From assembly GCF_005860805.1 (NCBI RefSeq), contig NZ_VCEJ01000002.1, positions 1,286,375 through 1,350,374 on the forward strand: a stretch of DNA of 64,000 nt, written 5' to 3'. Shown here one piece after another: positions 27,316 to 37,157 of this stretch. A program made the translations under genes and the position numbers. The stretch is from Dyadobacter luticola (GTDB lineage Bacteria > Bacteroidota > Bacteroidia > Cytophagales > Spirosomataceae). Within the stretch, counting starts at the first letter, position 1; each line of letters begins with the position of its first letter. Below the pieces are notes generated by a model that did no database searches, was not told the DNA's origin, and was given only the letters and a program-made list of their open reading frames with translations.

Positions 27316-28701
27316 ATGCACAATAGCTCCATTTCCTCTTTTATCATTTTCCTGACATTGCTCGGTGGACGGGAAATTCCGGCGCAAGTACTTACATTGA
27401 ACAACGCGGTGGAGACCGGACTGAACAACTACGCGTCCATCAAAGCCAAAAACAATTATCTGAGCGCTTCCAAAGCGACGGTTTTACAAAGCAAAAAAGA
27501 ATATCTGCCCAATCTTAACCTCTCGGCTCAGCAGGATTACGGTACGGTAAATGGACAAAACGGACCTTTATATGGTTTGGGCTTGTCGGTGGCTTCTTCG
27601 GGCTTGCCCCTGCCCCAGCAAAACTGGAATTCTGCATTTGGCGCATTATATCTGACGAATGTAAACTGGGATTTCTTCGCATTCGGCCGGGCGCGGGAAC
27701 GTATCAATGTATCCCAAATGGCCGTCAACCGTGATGAAAGCGATCTGGAACAGGAAAAATTTCAACATTGTATCCGGGTAGCAGCGGCCTATCTCAATTT
27801 GCTTGCAGCGCAAAGATTAACCCGCACCTGGCAAAACAACCTGGAACGGGCTGCGGCACTGAAAACCGTCGTAGTGACCCGAGCAAAAAATGGCCTGATC
27901 CCAGGTGTGGATTCTTCACTTGCCAATGCGGAAGTTTCCAATGCGAAGATCAGCATTACGCAGGCCAGGGATTTTGAGCAGGAACAGGCGAATAATCTGG
28001 CCAGACTGATGGGCATCACCGATCAGCAATTTCAGCTGGACACCTTGTTTTTCACCAGAATGCCGCAATCACTGGCTGACTCAGCATTTAAAACGCAGAA
28101 CCATCCCCTGCTCAAATACTATGCAAACCGCATCGCCGTGAGCGACCAGCAAGCCAAATATTTCCACACGCTCGGGATGCCAACATTCTCCCTTTTCGGC
28201 GTTTTTCAGGGTCGCGGTGCAGGATTCTCATCCACTTACGCGAGCGACCAGCATGCTTATACCCAAAATTATTTTGAAGGAATAAAACCCGTCCGCGCCA
28301 ATTACCTCCTCGGCATCGGCGCTACCTGGAATATGACGAGCATTCTACGTGTGAGACAGCAGGTTGCGGCGCAAAGTTTTATTTCAAATGCATTAAAAGA
28401 AGAATACAACCTGGCCGATCAGCAGCTCAAAAACCAGCTGATTCTCTCTGAAAACAAGATCAGAAACGCTTTTACCAATTACCAGGAAGCGCCGGTACAG
28501 GTCAAATCTGCCTCAGACGCGTATCTGCAAAAAAGCGTCTTGTACAAAAACGGACTCAGCAACATCGTAGACCTGACCCAAGCTCTTTATATACTAAACC
28601 GTGCCGAAACAAACCGCGATATCGCAGTAACCAATCTTTGGCAGGCAATACTGCTGAAAGCCGCAGCGGCAGGGGATTTTGGCGTTTTTCTTAAACAGTA
28701 A
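27316..28701 (+). CDS. TolC-like outer-membrane efflux protein
   Basis: 461 residues. It has a hydrophobic signal peptide (SSISSFIIFLTLLGG, then IPAQ) and two outer-membrane efflux repeats (LTLNNAVETGLNNYASIKAKNN; ALKEEYNLADQQLKNQL) with long helices and a C-terminal NIVDLTQALYILNRAETNRDIA. It forms the exit duct of a tripartite exporter. It is the first gene of an operon with the RND pump (40-bp gap) and adaptor. Confidence 0.92.
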   Translation: MHNSSISSFIIFLTLLGGREIPAQVLTLNNAVETGLNNYASIKAKNNYLSASKATVLQSKKEYLPNLNLSAQQDYGTVNGQNGPLYGLGLSVASSGLPLPQQNWNSAFGALYLTNVNWDFFAFGRARERINVSQMAVNRDESDLEQEKFQHCIRVAAAYLNLLAAQRLTRTWQNNLERAAALKTVVVTRAKNGLIPGVDSSLANAEVSNAKISITQARDFEQEQANNLARLMGITDQQFQLDTLFFTRMPQSLADSAFKTQNHPLLKYYANRIAVSDQQAKYFHTLGMPTFSLFGVFQGRGAGFSSTYASDQHAYTQNYFEGIKPVRANYLLGIGATWNMTSILRVRQQVAAQSFISNALKEEYNLADQQLKNQLILSENKIRNAFTNYQEAPVQVKSASDAYLQKSVLYKNGLSNIVDLTQALYILNRAETNRDIAVTNLWQAILLKAAAAGDFGVFLKQ

Positions 28702-28741
28702 AATAGCCAGAAGCCACATTCATACAACCTCTTTAAGTAAT

Positions 28742-31700
28742 ATGGACTTAATACGTTTTGCATTACGGAAACCGATCACCATTATGGTGCTGGTGGCTGG
28801 TTTGTTCTTTTTTGGTATCAATGCAGTACGGAATATCAAGGTCGACATTTTTCCGAAGCTGGATCTGCCGGTAATGTACATTGCCCACCCTTTCGGGGGC
28901 TACACGCCGACGCAGATGGAGACCTTTTTTGCCAAACAATACATTAATATCCTACTCTACGTCAACGGGATCAAGAGTATTGAAACCAAAAATATCCAGG
29001 GGCTGACATTGATGAAGATCAATTTTTACCCGGGTACCAACATGGCGCAGGCTTCGGCCGAGCTGAGTTCTTTTACCAACCGCGCCCAGGCAATCTTTCC
29101 CCCGGGCTCCAACCCGCCATTTATTATCCGGTTTGACGCTTCCACATTGCCGGTTGGTCAACTGGTTTTGAGCAGTGAGAAACGTTCTAATAATGAGCTG
29201 CTTGACCTTGCGAATGTTTATGTAAGATCCACATTTACCTCAATTCCCGGTCTGGTTTCTGCGCCTCCATTTGGTGGTAATGTTCGTACGATTGTTGTGA
29301 AAGCCGATCCTGAACTGATGCGATCGCACAACATTACGACGGATCAACTGGTAGAAGCATTGCGCGTCAACAACCAGACTGCGCCTTCCGGAAATGTGCG
29401 GATCGGTGATAAAAACTACATTACGCCTACCAATACGACGGTTCGCAATATTGTCGATTTTGAAAATATTCCTTTGTTCAAAGGCGGTGTGCAGAACCTG
29501 TACCTCCGCGATGTGGCGACGGTGGTGGATGGTGCAGACATTACGGCGGGTTATGGTCTGGTAAATGGAAAGCGGTCGGTATACCTGAGTATTGCCAAAA
29601 GTGCCGATGCTTCTACCTGGGAAGTTGTTCAAAATCTAAAAAAGGCGATTCCACGCATCCAGAGCACATTGCCGGAAGATGTAAAGGTCAGCTACGAGTT
29701 TGACCAGTCGACTTATGTAATGAATTCGGTCACAAGCTTGCTGACAGAAGGTGGCATCGGGGCGATATTGACAGGGTTGATGGTACTGCTTTTCCTGGGT
29801 GACCCTCGCGGCGCTCTGATCGTAATTTTGACGATCCCTACCTCGATCATTTCCGGTGTTTTGTTCCTCAATTTATTTGGACAAACGATCAACATCATGA
29901 CATTGAGCGGATTAGCGCTCGCGATCGGTATTTTGGTCGATGAAAGTACGGTGACGATCGAGAACATTCACCAGCACCTGGATATGGGAAAACCGAAGGC
30001 GCTCGCGATCTGGGACGCCTGTCAGGAAATCGCGTTTCCTAAGCTGCTGATCCTGTTTTGTATCCTGGCGGTATTCGCCCCGGCATTTACGATGGGTGGG
30101 ATACCCGGCTCTTTGTTCCTTCCGCTGGCATTGGCCATCGGTTTCAGTATGATCGTTTCCTATTTCCTTGCCCAAACTTTTGTACCGGTGATGGCCAACT
30201 GGATCATGAAAGGCAAGCATCACAAGAAAGCCGACGGTACCGAAATGACTGATGCAGAAGAATATGCCGCATCTGGTTTAAGCCGAAACAAAGACGAACA
30301 AAAAGAAGAATTACTTCATAGAAACGACGGCGCGCACGGCGAAAAGCTCAGCCGGTTCGATCGCATCCGCCTCCGATTTATGCGTTTTATGGCGCGGATG
30401 ATCCCTTTCAGGAAACCGATCGTGGTCGCTTACCTGGTGATTACGACTGCTTTGGCGGGGGTTTTGCTGAATATGATCGGGAAGGACGTTTTGCCGAAAG
30501 TGAACGGCAGCCAATTTCAGGTACGTCTGCGCGCGCCGGAGGGTACACGTATCGAGCGCACGGAGGAGAAAACGTTGAAAACGATCCAAATCGTAAAAGA
30601 CATTATCGGCGCTGAAAATGTGTCGATTACCTCGGCTTACGTCGGTCAGCATCCCTCACTTTTCTCTACATCCCCTATTTATTTGTGGATGGCCGGGCCG
30701 CAGGAAGCGGTTTTGCAGGTGGGTTTAAAAGAAGGTTTTCACACGAATCTGGATGATTTAAAAGAAAAAATCCGACATCGCGTCAAAGAAACGGAGCCTG
30801 ATCTGGCGCTATCTTTTGAACCTATTGAGCTGACAGACAAGATTCTAAGTCAGGGGTCTTCTACACCGATTGAGGTGCGGATGTCGGGCCGGGATAAGAA
30901 ATTGAATGAAGAATATGCGCGTAAAGTGATGACTGGGTTGAAAAAGATCAGTTATCTGCGTGACATTCAGCTGGGCCAGTCCAATAAATATCCGGCGATT
31001 AAAATCGAAGTGGATCGTATCAGAGCTGCACAACTGGGTGTGGATATGAATGATGTTTCCCGCTCGCTGGTCGCTTCTACTTCCTCATCCAGGTATACGG
31101 ACAAGAACATTTGGGTGGATGAAAAGGCCAATTTGAGCTACAACGTGCAGGTTCAGATCCCGGAAAGCAAAATGAACAGCCTGAACGAAATTGGCGAAAT
31201 TCCTTTGCTCCGTAACGCAAACCGTCCCGTGCTGGGCGACATTGCCACCATCACGCCGGATACAACTTATGGTGAAAATGATAACCTCGGCTCGCTGCCG
31301 GTTTTATCAGTAACCGCCAACCTGAACAACATTGATCTGGGCAAAGCCAAAGACGATGTGCAAAAAACTTTGTCCACCTTGGGCGAGATTCCGAGAGGTC
31401 TGACCGTCGAGTTGGTGGGTATGAGCCAAACACTAACTGATACATTGGACAGTCTTCAAAATGGTTTGATCGTAGCGATTGTCGTGATATTTTTAATGTT
31501 AGCTGCCAACTTCCAATCCTTTAAAGTTTCGGCGATCGTACTCGCAACCGTACCTGCGGTAGTGCTCGGGTCCCTTGCATTGTTAATGTTAACCGGCTCC
31601 ACATTGAACCTTCAATCTTACATGGGCATTATTATGTCGGTCGGGGTATCCATTTCAAATGCTGTGTTGCTGATTACCAATGCAGAGCAGCTGAGAAAAC

Positions 31701-32002
31701 ACAGTGGAAATGCGATTGAAGCGGCGCAGGAATCTGCAGGTTTACGCCTCCGACCGATCGTGATGACTGCGGTGGCGATGGTAGTGGGTATGATCCCGAT
31801 GGCCAGTGGCGTGGGCGAAGCTGGCGACCAGTCCTCCCCGCTCGGCCGCGCAGTGATCGGCGGACTGATTGCTTCAACATTTGCCGCCTTGTTTATCCTG
31901 CCGCTGGTTTTTGCGTGGGGACAGGGTAAAGCCACTACGCAAAGTGTTTCGCTCGATCCTGAGGATGAGGAAAGTAAGTTTTATGTACCTGCTATCAAGT
32001 GA
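28742..32002 (+). CDS. RND efflux transporter permease
   Basis: 1086 residues with the usual 12-segment, two-large-loop RND layout. The TM4 motif is GLALAIGILVDESTVTIENI, so the usual Asp-Asp pair is D400-E401. In TM10 the motif is SVGVSISNAVLLI, where the Lys of AcrB-type proton relays is replaced by Ser972. The rest of the HAE-type signature is kept (LRLRPIVMTAVAMVVGMIPMA). It moves substrates from inner membrane or periplasm to the TolC duct. The frame extends to 28679, but the ATG at 28742 gives MDLIRFALRKPITIMV, the family N-terminus. The coupling ion may differ from H+. Confidence 0.94.
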   Translation: MDLIRFALRKPITIMVLVAGLFFFGINAVRNIKVDIFPKLDLPVMYIAHPFGGYTPTQMETFFAKQYINILLYVNGIKSIETKNIQGLTLMKINFYPGTNMAQASAELSSFTNRAQAIFPPGSNPPFIIRFDASTLPVGQLVLSSEKRSNNELLDLANVYVRSTFTSIPGLVSAPPFGGNVRTIVVKADPELMRSHNITTDQLVEALRVNNQTAPSGNVRIGDKNYITPTNTTVRNIVDFENIPLFKGGVQNLYLRDVATVVDGADITAGYGLVNGKRSVYLSIAKSADASTWEVVQNLKKAIPRIQSTLPEDVKVSYEFDQSTYVMNSVTSLLTEGGIGAILTGLMVLLFLGDPRGALIVILTIPTSIISGVLFLNLFGQTINIMTLSGLALAIGILVDESTVTIENIHQHLDMGKPKALAIWDACQEIAFPKLLILFCILAVFAPAFTMGGIPGSLFLPLALAIGFSMIVSYFLAQTFVPVMANWIMKGKHHKKADGTEMTDAEEYAASGLSRNKDEQKEELLHRNDGAHGEKLSRFDRIRLRFMRFMARMIPFRKPIVVAYLVITTALAGVLLNMIGKDVLPKVNGSQFQVRLRAPEGTRIERTEEKTLKTIQIVKDIIGAENVSITSAYVGQHPSLFSTSPIYLWMAGPQEAVLQVGLKEGFHTNLDDLKEKIRHRVKETEPDLALSFEPIELTDKILSQGSSTPIEVRMSGRDKKLNEEYARKVMTGLKKISYLRDIQLGQSNKYPAIKIEVDRIRAAQLGVDMNDVSRSLVASTSSSRYTDKNIWVDEKANLSYNVQVQIPESKMNSLNEIGEIPLLRNANRPVLGDIATITPDTTYGENDNLGSLPVLSVTANLNNIDLGKAKDDVQKTLSTLGEIPRGLTVELVGMSQTLTDTLDSLQNGLIVAIVVIFLMLAANFQSFKVSAIVLATVPAVVLGSLALLMLTGSTLNLQSYMGIIMSVGVSISNAVLLITNAEQLRKHSGNAIEAAQESAGLRLRPIVMTAVAMVVGMIPMASGVGEAGDQSSPLGRAVIGGLIASTFAALFILPLVFAWGQGKATTQSVSLDPEDEESKFYVPAIK

Positions 32003-32027
32003 TTCCATTTATTGAACCTGTCAGAAA

Positions 32028-33152
32028 ATGAAAAATATATCAAACATCACTACCGCGCTGCTCTTAATGGCCTCGGCAGCCATTTTCCAAAGCTGCGGCT
32101 CCTCCAAGGCTGAGGAAGAAGAAAACAAAAAAGCGCCGGTCGAAGCGGCTGCTATTGAGACATTTACCTTAGAGAAAAAGCAGCTCTCGTCCAAGTTGCA
32201 GATCCCGGGCGAGCTAATCGCTTTCCAGCAAGTGGATCTATATGCCAAAGTGAGCAGCTTTGTTAAAAAAATGCATGTAGACGTGGGTACGGAAGTTACC
32301 CAGGGCCAATTGCTGGCATCGATGGAAGCGCCGGAACTCACTGCACAACTGACGGGAAGTCAGTCACGGCTTAAATCGCAGGAGGCTATTTATCAGGCAA
32401 GCAAAGCGAATTATGATCGTTTATTGGAAACCAGTAAAACACCCGGTACGGTTTCCCAGAATGACCTGGACGTTGCATTGGCGAAGCAAAATTCGGATCT
32501 GGCGCAACTGGAAGCTGCAAAATCTGCCGCGAAAGAAATTACCGATACCCGCAATTACCTTGAAATCCGCGCACCTTTCAGCGGGGTGATCACCGCCAGA
32601 AATGTCAGCGCCGGGGCTTACGTTGGGCCAACCGGAAAAGGTTCGGAATTTCCGCTTTTCACCCTTGTCGATCAGCGCAAGCTCAGGCTGGTAGTAAGTG
32701 TACCGGAAGCCTACACGGCCTACATGAAAAATCAGAGCCAGGTAACATTTCGGGTGAAGTCGCTGCCAAACCAGGATTTTCCGGCAAAAGTGAGCCGCCT
32801 CGCAGGAGCATTAGATAACCGCCTGCGCTCACAACGTACCGAAATGGACGTAATTAACAGTGATAGAAAACTTTTACCCGGCATGATTGCCGAAGTTTCA
32901 ATCCCTCTTGACGGCAATGTAAATTCGTTTGCAGTACCAAAAACTGCGGTAATGAATTCAACACAAGGCACTTACCTCATTAAGATTGTTGATAAAAAAG
33001 CAGAGTGGGTTGCCGTGAAGACCGGAACGAGCAATGCTGATCAAGTGGAAGTTTTTGGCGACGTGAAAGCGGGAGATAGCATTGTTAAATCGGCCAATGA
33101 AGAAATCCGTGACCATTCTGAAATAAAAAACCAGAAGCAGGTTACTTTATAG
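32028..33152 (+). CDS. RND periplasmic adaptor lipoprotein
   Basis: 374 residues. A lipoprotein signal ends in a Cys (MASAAIFQSCGSSK, Cys24). The family layout follows: a lipoyl half-domain (QQVDLYAKVSSFVKKMHVDVGTEVTQGQLLASMEAPEL), a helical hairpin (about 105-180), the second half-domain (LEIRAPFSGVITARNVSAGAYV) and beta-barrel and membrane-proximal domains. It bridges the pump and TolC. It lies 25 bp after the RND gene, and its stop lies inside a 12-bp hairpin. Confidence 0.94.
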   Translation: MKNISNITTALLLMASAAIFQSCGSSKAEEEENKKAPVEAAAIETFTLEKKQLSSKLQIPGELIAFQQVDLYAKVSSFVKKMHVDVGTEVTQGQLLASMEAPELTAQLTGSQSRLKSQEAIYQASKANYDRLLETSKTPGTVSQNDLDVALAKQNSDLAQLEAAKSAAKEITDTRNYLEIRAPFSGVITARNVSAGAYVGPTGKGSEFPLFTLVDQRKLRLVVSVPEAYTAYMKNQSQVTFRVKSLPNQDFPAKVSRLAGALDNRLRSQRTEMDVINSDRKLLPGMIAEVSIPLDGNVNSFAVPKTAVMNSTQGTYLIKIVDKKAEWVAVKTGTSNADQVEVFGDVKAGDSIVKSANEEIRDHSEIKNQKQVTL

Positions 33153-33167
33153 TAGCTGCTTCTGGTT
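33129..33167. terminator. Hairpin spanning both stops of convergent genes
   Basis: AACCAGAAGCAG pairs perfectly with CTGCTTCTGGTT over a 15-nt loop that contains the adaptor stop codon. On the minus strand it ends in GGTTTTTTATTT, a good terminator for the gene at 33167. Confidence 0.75.
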
Positions 33168-33775
33168 CAAAGTCTTTTGCTTCCTGCCAGCACGATCCGA
33201 AGTTTGAAACCGGCCAGATCCGTCTTAACTTCCTGGCAGAGGCCATTTTTATAAAAATAAATACCTTGTTTTCCGTCGGGTAGCGAAACGCCATACTGAC
33301 CTTCCGAGATTTTCTTTACGCTGCACATCTTGCCATACCGCTCGGAATACACCTCAGTGATATTGACAGGTTCTTTATAATAAAGCCCTGTAATCGTGGA
33401 ATTGATCGGCGAATTCAGTTCCAGCTTCGGTTTATCCTCGCCATCTTCACCCGAGAAAAACACTTCGTAAAGCGATTTTGTACTGCTTTTGGTCAATGTC
33501 TTCTCTTTCAAATCTCCGTTTACATGATGGGAGCAGGTGGCCGAGACCAGCTTGCCCTGCACGTAATTCGTCTGGGTGCTGTATTTGCCCTTATAAAACA
33601 TGATTTTGAAGTCGGACTCTATGCGGTGAGTTTCAGTATTGTCGGCGCCTTTGTCATCAAATACCTTTAAAGAACCGATTGTTCTTCCGGCTACGATCAC
33701 ATTGTAGATATTCTGGCTGCGCACGAGCGGGCTTAGAAACAACAAAAACCCGGCTATTAATATTCTGATTACCAT
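33167..33775 (-). CDS. Secreted DUF6134-like protein
   Basis: 202 residues. MVIRILIAGFLLFLSPLVRSQ is a signal peptide, followed by NIYNVIVAGRTIGSLKV, a beta-rich body with FKIMFYKGKYSTQTNYV, and an end LAGFKLRIVLAGSKRL. Length and pattern fit the DUF6134 group of Bacteroidota, an assignment from memory. The frame is open to 33946, but the extra 57 residues do not look like a protein N-terminus. It is convergent with the exporter operon. Confidence 0.65.
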   Translation of the reverse strand: MVIRILIAGFLLFLSPLVRSQNIYNVIVAGRTIGSLKVFDDKGADNTETHRIESDFKIMFYKGKYSTQTNYVQGKLVSATCSHHVNGDLKEKTLTKSSTKSLYEVFFSGEDGEDKPKLELNSPINSTITGLYYKEPVNITEVYSERYGKMCSVKKISEGQYGVSLPDGKQGIYFYKNGLCQEVKTDLAGFKLRIVLAGSKRL

Positions 33776-34015
33776 AGTAGCATTGCGAAATAGTGTGCAA
33801 TCTCTATATAACAGTATAACTTTTGTTCCTATTGCCTTCCAATGTTTGCAGGAGATGTGAATATCTGATTTACAGGCAATTAATAAATCGACGATTTGAA
33901 CAAAATGGGGATCGACTGAAACACTGTGCCACGCATCTTCACCCAATCAAGGCGAAATTGAATGAGCTAACGGATTTTAAAACTCGTGGACATTAGCGTA
34001 TTCGTGGCCCGAAAA

Positions 34016-35521
34016 TTATTTAGCAAAAGAAAAATCAAGCTGCTGAATCAAAGCCGGATTCTCAGGTGAAAGCGTAAAATATACCTTAACGTCGCCCGTA
34101 GTCCCCTTCAACAAAAATGTCCCGCGAAGCTGATTCTCTGGCACCATATCAGTCGAACCTGTGATATTCCCGGTTTTGGCCAGCAAAACATCCAGCTCCT
34201 TCTTCCGATGTGACACCGACCGGTCAGGAAAGAAGTTTTCAGCAAAAATCCCGCTTTGTTCAGCATTTTTCCACTCTGGCAGCAACTTCACGAGTTCTTC
34301 TTTTCTTTTCTTCAAAATGGCAGAAACCTTTATCGGAAGCGGTTTGAGGCCTGCCAGACTAATAATCGTATCCAACACAGCCGTATTAATGGTGGCCATG
34401 CCCGCATAGGTCCGGTTCGCATGCGCAAGGATCCCGATGCCGTACTCCGGCAATATCTGCCACTGGCTGCCGAAGCCCGGCAAGCCGCCGGTATGCCCAA
34501 TTCCAGTCCGACCTTCACAATCCCGGCTCCACCGCAAGCCATAGCCGTAGGCGCTCACCATGGCGCAGGTCCGCCCGCTTGGATATTTGAAATTAGCGCT
34601 GAGGTTGTTGAAATTCCACGGCATCTGCATTTCACGCACATCACTCCGCAAAATCGGCCCGGTTTCAGGCACAGAGCTGGGCGGCCAGGCGGATAAATGA
34701 AAGCTCACATATTTACTGAAATCGTCGATGGAAGTAATCAGCCCGCCCATCGCGCCATACGTCCCGTCGTGCTCCAACTGCTCTTCTTTCCAGATTTCGT
34801 CCTCGTACCGGTAACCATGCGCCAGCAGTTCTTTCGGCGCCAAAGTGTATTCCCAAATGGTATTATTCATTCCCAAAGGTTTGAAAATGACCTCATTGAT
34901 ATATTGCTGATAAGGCTTACCCGATACATTTCCAATAATCTTACCCAGAATCGCGAAGCCCAGATTGGCGTATTCGTAAGTCACGCCCGGCACATTGGAA
35001 AACGAAATGCCTTTCTTGATCAGGTTGATCAGGTCCTCGTCCTTCGTATCCAGCTGGCGGTCGCCCCACGGATTATCTTCCGGAAAACCCGCCATGTGCG
35101 TCAGCAAATGCCGGATCGTGATCGGCGGCGCATCCGCAGTTAGGCCGGGCATATTCTTCAATTCAGGTACATATAAATAGGCAGGATCATCCAGTTTCAA
35201 TTTTCCCTCCCGCTTCAAAGCCATAATGCCCATCGCAGTCACACTTTTGGACATTGACGCAATCCTGAAAAGCGATTTCGGCGTAGCCTTCGTCTTCGTC
35301 GCGATCTCGGAAAACCCCTGCCCGCCTGATAAAAGCAATTTCCCATCAACCACCAATCCAAAAGCCAAACCTGGGAAATGGTTTTTTTCAGCATACTCCT
35401 GATACATTTTTTCGATCACCGGCAACGTTGCCCTGATCTTGTCGATGCGCTCCTGCTGGGTTTGCGCGTGTGTGAAAAAACCAGAAAAAAAGAGTGAAAA
35501 TGTAAAAATCAGTCTGCGCAT
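34016..35521 (-). CDS. Class C beta-lactamase-like serine hydrolase
   Basis: 501 residues with a signal peptide (MRRLIFTFSLFFSGFFTHAQ). The catalytic motifs of the family are present: SMSKSVTAMG (Ser and Lys near 95), YEYANLGFA (Tyr-x-Asn) and GHTGGLPGFGSQW (Lys-Thr-Gly equivalent). About 100 further residues at the end resemble the lipocalin-like extension of many such hydrolases. Homologues act as DD-peptidases, esterases or beta-lactamases, and the substrate here is unknown. It stands alone. Confidence 0.9.
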   Translation of the reverse strand: MRRLIFTFSLFFSGFFTHAQTQQERIDKIRATLPVIEKMYQEYAEKNHFPGLAFGLVVDGKLLLSGGQGFSEIATKTKATPKSLFRIASMSKSVTAMGIMALKREGKLKLDDPAYLYVPELKNMPGLTADAPPITIRHLLTHMAGFPEDNPWGDRQLDTKDEDLINLIKKGISFSNVPGVTYEYANLGFAILGKIIGNVSGKPYQQYINEVIFKPLGMNNTIWEYTLAPKELLAHGYRYEDEIWKEEQLEHDGTYGAMGGLITSIDDFSKYVSFHLSAWPPSSVPETGPILRSDVREMQMPWNFNNLSANFKYPSGRTCAMVSAYGYGLRWSRDCEGRTGIGHTGGLPGFGSQWQILPEYGIGILAHANRTYAGMATINTAVLDTIISLAGLKPLPIKVSAILKKRKEELVKLLPEWKNAEQSGIFAENFFPDRSVSHRKKELDVLLAKTGNITGSTDMVPENQLRGTFLLKGTTGDVKVYFTLSPENPALIQQLDFSFAK

Positions 35522-35857
35522 ATGGCAAAAGGTTAGGTGAATGGATTCAATTTAGAAAATTACTTTCTGATTTTCATGCTATTTCATGACTAAACGGATT
35601 GACGGATTACAACAAACTGAAAGTAAAATCCATTTTCTTGCTTTAATGCAACACATACTTTTTTAGGTTATTAAAAAAGTACAACAAATCAGAATCTAAT
35701 TATGGCCTGAAACGTTAATTTTGCAGTATCAGATTAGGTAGTGCAATTTACCTCTCCAAAACCAGAGTAACCGTGAGAAAAACTTAATATTAAAAAAATT
35801 ACATTAGCCATCACATTGAACAACGAGCTCTGACGCAGCTCAAAAATTTATTCTCCT
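35522..35857. other. 336-bp intergenic region between divergent genes
   Basis: AT-rich, with no supported ORF. It holds one exact TAnnTTTG for the MFS gene and a small inverted repeat, GAGCT/AGCTC, just before it. The promoter of the serine hydrolase should also be here, but no exact minus-strand element is seen. Confidence 0.5.
35716..35723 (+). promoter_or_regulatory. Possible -7 promoter element for the MFS gene
   Basis: TAATTTTG matches TAnnTTTG exactly. It would give a long leader of about 130 nt and has no clear -33 partner. Confidence 0.3.
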
Positions 35858-37021
35858 ATGAATTATTCAATTTTCGCCCCCTCCGATTCCCGAAAGTACC
35901 TGCGCATGGCCGTGGCGGCTTTCTTCTTCGTGCAGGGTTTGAGCTTTGCAGCCTGGGCGAGCCGGATTCCGGATATCAAAAATATGCTGCACCTTACAGA
36001 AGGTGGCTTGGGAACAGTTCTGCTGGCATTACCGATTGGTTTGATGGCCAGTTTGCCTATCTCCGGCTGGATGGTAACCAAATACGGCAGCCGCAAAATG
36101 GTCCTCATCGGTGCAATCCTTTATGCAACAACCTTAATGTTCATCGGCTTTGTAAGCAGAACCGAGCAGCTGGTGATCGCGCTATTTGCTTTTGGCCTCT
36201 GGGGTAACCTTACCAACATTGCCATCAACACGCAGGCCGTGGCAGTGGAACAGGTGTATGGAAAATCTATTATGGCCTCCTTTCACGGACTTTGGAGTCT
36301 CGCGGGCTTTGTCAGCGCGATGATCGGTTCTTTCTTTATTTCGGTTCATGTCCCTCCTCAATTCCATTTTGTGATCATTGCCATCGCCGCATTTGCGATC
36401 ATTTTTACGGCTTACAAACACACCATGGCCGATTCCGACCGTAACGAAGGCGAGTCGCAACCGATGTTCGTAAAGCCCGACCTGGATTTGTTGACATTAG
36501 GTTTGATTGGTTTTTGTGCGATGGTTTGTGAAGGCGCTATGTTCGATTGGAGCGGCGTTTATTTCCAGGAAATCGTGCAGGTACCGTCTTCTATGACCAC
36601 ATTAGGTTACGTAGCATTTATGGGTACCATGACCGGCGGGCGTTTCGCTGGCGACTGGCTGGCCAACCGCCTCGGCAGAATGAAGATGCTGCAAATCAGC
36701 GGCGCATTGATGGGAACCGGCCTTGCGATAGCGGTGCTCTTTCCCTATCTGGTACCGGCCACATTCGGCTTCCTGCTGGTAGGATTCGGTGTTTCCTCCG
36801 TGGTACCTCTTGTTTATAGCGCAGCCGGAAGATCCACCAGCATGTCGGCAGGTATGGCGCTGGCAGCGGTTTCGTCCATCAGCTTTATCGGTTTCTTAAT
36901 CGGCCCTCCCCTGATCGGTATCGTTGCCCAGTTCGCTGACCTTCGCTGGTCATTCGCAATCGTAGGTGTACTTGCATCATTGACTGCGTTCTTGTCGACC
37001 AAAGCGAAATTGATCCGCTAA
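35858..37021 (+). CDS. MFS transporter (YbjJ-like)
   Basis: 387 residues with about 12 hydrophobic segments. The early motif FFFVQGLSFAAWASRIPDIKNMLHL, the loop VTKYGSRKMVLIGAI and the second-half loop RLGRMKMLQISGA are MFS features, and the first resembles the YbjJ-type group. The substrate is not known. It stands alone between an intergenic promoter region and a clear terminator. Confidence 0.88.
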   Translation: MNYSIFAPSDSRKYLRMAVAAFFFVQGLSFAAWASRIPDIKNMLHLTEGGLGTVLLALPIGLMASLPISGWMVTKYGSRKMVLIGAILYATTLMFIGFVSRTEQLVIALFAFGLWGNLTNIAINTQAVAVEQVYGKSIMASFHGLWSLAGFVSAMIGSFFISVHVPPQFHFVIIAIAAFAIIFTAYKHTMADSDRNEGESQPMFVKPDLDLLTLGLIGFCAMVCEGAMFDWSGVYFQEIVQVPSSMTTLGYVAFMGTMTGGRFAGDWLANRLGRMKMLQISGALMGTGLAIAVLFPYLVPATFGFLLVGFGVSSVVPLVYSAAGRSTSMSAGMALAAVSSISFIGFLIGPPLIGIVAQFADLRWSFAIVGVLASLTAFLSTKAKLIR

Positions 37022-37044
37022 GGATATTACAAAGTATTGAAGTT

Positions 37045-37075
37045 AAAAAGGAAACCTGGCTAGGTTTCCTTTTTT
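37045..37075 (+). terminator. Rho-independent terminator after the MFS gene
   Basis: AAAAAGGAAACC pairs with GGTTTCCTTTTT around a 6-nt loop, and the T run continues. Confidence 0.85.
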
Positions 37076-37157
37076 GTTTGGCTAGAATAGAAAATCACGA
37101 TTTCTTAATAAATAAACCCTTCGACATCAAGCTTTCACCACCATCATGCTTTTTATA

